From NCBI GenBank assembly GCA_034927685.1, contig JAYFPO010000028.1, forward strand, positions 1 to 64,000: a stretch of 64,000 bases of DNA, given 5' to 3'. This DNA is from RGIG3159 sp034927685. GTDB lineage: Bacteria; Bacillota; Clostridia; Oscillospirales; Oscillospiraceae. A model generated the notes under the pieces. It saw only the letters and a list, made by a program, of their open reading frames with translations. It made no database searches and was not told the origin of the DNA. Position numbers and translations under genes: made by a program. Below, one piece after another: positions 61,305 through 64,000 of this stretch (the first letter of the stretch is position 1; every line of letters begins with the position of its first letter).

Positions 61305-61760
61305 AAGCGGGCGCATTCGCCGCGGCTGCGCCATCGCCTCCTCATCCGTCACGGCTGCGCCGTCGCCCCTCATCCGCTTCGCTGCGCTCAGCACCTTCCC
61401 CCAAGGGGGAAGGCTTATGGGAGCGCATCAAAAGGCTTCCCCTTGAGGGTAGCGCGAAGCGCGCTTTAAGATCCAACCGGCTTGCCGGTGGCAAGCCGGA
61501 CTCCGAACGTCAGCTGTCAGCGAAGCTGACTGATGAGGTGGGAAACGGGCACGGAGCGAATTTCGTGGCTGGTCTGCCATCGCCCTCATCCGTCACGGGT
61601 CCGGCGTCGCCCTCATCCGGTACGGCTCCACTGTCGCCCTCATCCGCTTCGCTGCGCTCAGCACCTTCCCCCTTGGGGGAAGGCTTACGAGAGAGAGCGC
61701 TTCGCGCTACCCCAAGGGGGAAGGCTTACGGGAGCTCGCACGAGGGCCTCCATCCATCAA
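61305..61760. repeat. cluster of palindromic and direct repeats
   Basis: The 553-base gap between the peptidase and PilM genes is filled with repeats. A unit of about 35 bases (CCTCATCCGCTTCGCTGCGCTCAGC plus CACCTTCCCCC) occurs at 61368-61402 and again at 61638-61672, each ending in a CCTTCCCCC/GGGGGAAGG palindrome. Shorter CATCCGTCACGG and CATCCGGTACGG units and inverted AGCGCTTCGCGCT stems accompany them. They resemble the REP-like elements scattered in Oscillospiraceae genomes. No gene is supported here. Confidence 0.75.
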
Positions 61761-61852
61761 TTTGCGCATTCCATCCGAAAACGGATGTCTACCAGAAAGG
61801 AAATCGCCGGGCGCTCCCTGCATGGCCCGGCGGAAAAGGGGGAGATTTCTGT

Positions 61853-63460
61853 ATGGCCATCAAAGGCAAGATTCTGAATATCGAAATCGGCGACCGATTG
61901 ACAAAGGTCTGTCTGACCGTTCCAAGGGGGACGTCGTTCCTGATTAAGGACAGCTTCCTGTTCCAGACGCCCGAAGGTACGGTGCAGGACGGCGTGATTT
62001 CTGCCCCCGACGTCGTCGCCGCTGCCCTGAGCGAGCAGCTGAAGGCGCACCACGCCGCCGACTGTAAGCGTGCGATCTTCGTCCTGACCTCCGGAAAGGT
62101 GGCCTCCCGCGAGGTCATGCTGCCGCCCGTCAAGGACAGCCGACTTCAGAGCGTCGTCGAGGCCAACAAGGCCGACTATTTCCCCGTCGATCTATCCAAA
62201 TATCACATCACCTACAGCCTGCTCGACCGCGTCACAGCGGGCGACGAGCCGGGCTGCCGCGTGCTGGTCATCGCCGCGCCCCTGCACCTTTTGGACGGCT
62301 ACTTCAAGACCGCCGCGCTGGCCGGGCTGCGCGTCGAGGCCATCGATTCCTCCGGCAACAGCCAGTATCACGCCCTCCGCGCCCTCAAAAGCGAGGGCAT
62401 CACGATGTACGTCAGCGTGGACTGCAACTCCTCCCTCGTGACCTTCCTGCAAAATGGCCACCTGCTGATGCAGCGCGCCTTCACCTTCGGCGGCGACGAG
62501 CGCATCCTCTCCTATATGAGCGAAACCGGCGAGGAGGACTACGTTGCCGCGCTGAAGGCCTGCGAGACCTGGAAGGGGGAGCCGGACAGCCTTTCCCGGC
62601 TGGTCAGCAGCATGATCCGGGCCTCCGACTATTTCAATTCCAACCGTTGGGAGGCCACTGTGGAGCATGTGGTCCTCATGGGACCCTGCGGCCATCTTTT
62701 CGGCCTGCGGGACATGGTTGCCAGCGGCACCGGCCTGGCCATCGACTACCTCAGCGAGGTGAGCGGCATCTCCTCCCTTGCCAACTCCGCCGAGTCCGCC
62801 GCCTGTTATATCTCCTGCATCGGCAGTTCCATCGCGCCGCTCGACCTCATTCCGCCCCAGTTCAAGGAGGAGCGGAAGAAGAGCAGCAGCCAAAAGCCCG
62901 ATTCGCTGCTGGGCGGCATTGTGATCTGCGGCGTGTGCTTCCTCGCGGCGGTCGCCCTGTCCGCGTCCGCGCTGCTGGGCTACTTTAATGCCCGCAGCGA
63001 GCGCGACGAGCTGCAGGAAAAAATCAGCGACATGTCCTACGCCAAGGATGTCTACAGCGAGTACGCCCTCTATCAGGACGCCCAGAACGCCGTCATCGCG
63101 CTGGACGACTCCGTTTCCTCCCCGAATGACGATCTGCTGGCCCTGGTCGACGAGCTGGAGCAAAAAATGCCCAGCGAGGTGCTGATGCTCTCCGCCGTCT
63201 GCTCGCAGGACAGCGTCACCATGAGCATCGAGGTGCCCTCCTACGACGACGTGGCGGCGGTACTGGGGCAGCTCCGCACCTTCGACAGCCTCGGCACGCT
63301 CGTCATGAGCACCGTCACAGAAAACGAGGACGAGACCGGCGGAACCTTCCTGTCCTTCGCCGTCACCTGCAACTACGCCGCCGTCGAGGCAGCCGCCGCC
63401 CAAGCCGCTGCCGCCCAAGCCGCCGCCGCGACCACGGCCAAAACGGCCGCCGCGAACTGA
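61853..63460 (+). CDS. PilM-PilN fusion protein
   Basis: 535 residues. The first 330 are a PilM-type actin-like ATPase domain (NIEIGDRLTKVCLTV, VEANKADYFPVDLSKYHITYSLLD, VEAIDSSGNSQYHALRALKSEG, VSVDCNSSLVTFLQNGHLLMQRAF). A membrane helix follows (about 358-382, GIVICGVCFLAAVALSASALLGYF), then a coiled coil and a PilN-like ferredoxin-type extracytoplasmic domain (about 383-510) and an Ala/Gln-rich tail. In most bacteria PilM and PilN are separate; here they are joined. The ATG at 61853 with GGGGGAG upstream is used; the longer frame to 61538 is repeat DNA. Confidence 0.85.
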   Translation: MAIKGKILNIEIGDRLTKVCLTVPRGTSFLIKDSFLFQTPEGTVQDGVISAPDVVAAALSEQLKAHHAADCKRAIFVLTSGKVASREVMLPPVKDSRLQSVVEANKADYFPVDLSKYHITYSLLDRVTAGDEPGCRVLVIAAPLHLLDGYFKTAALAGLRVEAIDSSGNSQYHALRALKSEGITMYVSVDCNSSLVTFLQNGHLLMQRAFTFGGDERILSYMSETGEEDYVAALKACETWKGEPDSLSRLVSSMIRASDYFNSNRWEATVEHVVLMGPCGHLFGLRDMVASGTGLAIDYLSEVSGISSLANSAESAACYISCIGSSIAPLDLIPPQFKEERKKSSSQKPDSLLGGIVICGVCFLAAVALSASALLGYFNARSERDELQEKISDMSYAKDVYSEYALYQDAQNAVIALDDSVSSPNDDLLALVDELEQKMPSEVLMLSAVCSQDSVTMSIEVPSYDDVAAVLGQLRTFDSLGTLVMSTVTENEDETGGTFLSFAVTCNYAAVEAAAAQAAAAQAAAATTAKTAAAN

Positions 63461-63474
63461 GAGGGGGGACGAAC

Positions 63475-64000
63475 ATGAACATCACGATCACAAAAAAGGA
63501 CGCCAAGCTGCTGCTTGTGCTGCTTGGCATTCTGATCCTGCTTGTGGGCTATCTCGCCGTCTACACCAAATACTCGAATCTGACCGACGACATGAACGGC
63601 GAAATCAAGGATCTGAAGGTCACCGCCGACGAGCTGCAGGGCTACTATGACAAACTGGACACCTACCGCGCGGGCATCGACGCGGCCGATGCGGTCGTCA
63701 CCGCGGAGCTGGCGAAGTACCCCAGTGCCGTGCGCTATGAGGACCAGGTCATGTACGCCATCGGCCTGCAGGAGGATACGGGGCTGGAGGTCACCGGCAT
63801 CGCCTATGCCAATCCCGTCCAGGTCTCCGCGTTCCAGCGGCTTACCCGGGACGGCAACACCGTCACCGCCTCCAACGTCACCGCCATGGAGTACCCCGTG
63901 ACGCTGACCATGAACCTCACCTACGCGCAGCTCAAGGGCCTGATTTCCTATGTCGACGCGACCGAACTGCGCACCGCGCTCGACATCGTCAGCGTCAGCT
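63475..64000 (+). CDS. PilO-like pilus assembly protein (partial, runs off window)
   Basis: At least 175 residues. Short cytoplasmic N terminus, one membrane helix (KLLLVLLGILILLVGYLAVY), a coiled coil (NLTDDMNGEIKDLKVTADELQGYYDKLDTYRAGI) and the start of a PilO-like alpha/beta domain (MYAIGLQEDTGLEVTGIAYA...MEYPVTLTMNLTYAQLKGLISYV). PilO pairs with PilN outside the membrane, consistent with the preceding PilM-PilN fusion. The ATG at 63475 has GAGGGGGG upstream; the 3' end is beyond the window. Confidence 0.82.
   Translation, partial: MNITITKKDAKLLLVLLGILILLVGYLAVYTKYSNLTDDMNGEIKDLKVTADELQGYYDKLDTYRAGIDAADAVVTAELAKYPSAVRYEDQVMYAIGLQEDTGLEVTGIAYANPVQVSAFQRLTRDGNTVTASNVTAMEYPVTLTMNLTYAQLKGLISYVDATELRTALDIVSVS

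Noticed and set aside
61538..61852. N-terminal extension of the PilM-PilN gene through the repeat cluster
   Set aside because: The extension translates repeat DNA; the ATG at 61853 has a strong ribosome site and starts the PilM fold directly.
1..64000. CRISPR arrays, tRNA/rRNA genes, insertion sequences or prophage genes
   Set aside because: No regularly spaced identical repeats, no tRNA cloverleaf or rRNA core sequences, and no transposase, integrase or phage structural proteins were recognised on either strand.

Overview
The window looks like chromosome from a GC-rich, low-redundancy member of the Clostridia, most likely an Oscillospiraceae/Ruminococcaceae-type gut anaerobe. This is inferred from strong AGGAGG-type ribosome binding sites, near-consensus sigma-A promoters, split two-subunit transketolase, many LacI regulators, dockerin/GLUG surface proteins and CCTTCCCCC/GGGGGAAGG palindromic repeats. 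No rRNA, tRNA, CRISPR array, insertion sequence or prophage is visible.

Layout. (1) 46-2408: a class V aminotransferase and an EamA exporter. (2) 2803-17209: a divergent carbon-source locus around a 900-base AT-rich control region. Leftward lie a LacI regulator, a Zn alcohol/polyol dehydrogenase, a sugar-phosphate isomerase-like TIM barrel and both transketolase halves. Rightward lie a TRAP transporter, a uroporphyrinogen-decarboxylase-like protein, a short-chain dehydrogenase, a second TIM barrel, two tandem transaldolase-family proteins and tartronate semialdehyde reductase. (3) 17333-40852: the outstanding region. A consensus promoter, a cobalamin riboswitch and an intrinsic terminator precede a co-directional run of twelve genes. 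These encode four dockerin-bearing secreted proteins, two of which together with a third protein carry transcobalamin-like DUF4430 domains or fragments; two cohesin-bearing proteins, one membrane-anchored; an alpha6/alpha6-barrel protein next to a DUF4430 lipoprotein-like protein (the two folds that make up mammalian intrinsic factor/transcobalamin); a beta-propeller protein; a MoxR-DUF58-transglutaminase-like triad; and two tiny DUF2292/YezD proteins. I infer a vitamin B12-repressed, cellulosome-like surface machine that captures cobalamin.

(4) 40916-43147: a small autoregulated membrane-protein/HTH/lipoprotein operon with two 19-base operators. (5) 43235-48533: a second sugar locus with an FGGY kinase, a fucose/arabinose isomerase-like protein and two LacI regulators. 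(6) 48699-55553: MATE exporter, TrkH-TrkA potassium uptake, a NYN-domain protein and a membrane-anchored von Willebrand A protein. (7) 55737-64000: a type IV pilus operon (pilB, pilT, pilC, pilin, prepilin peptidase, a fused PilM-PilN and a PilO-like protein cut by the window end), interrupted by a repeat-rich stretch at 61300-61760.

Functional assignments come from reading motifs in the translated proteins. No database search was possible, so family names for the large surface proteins and all pathway proposals are inference.
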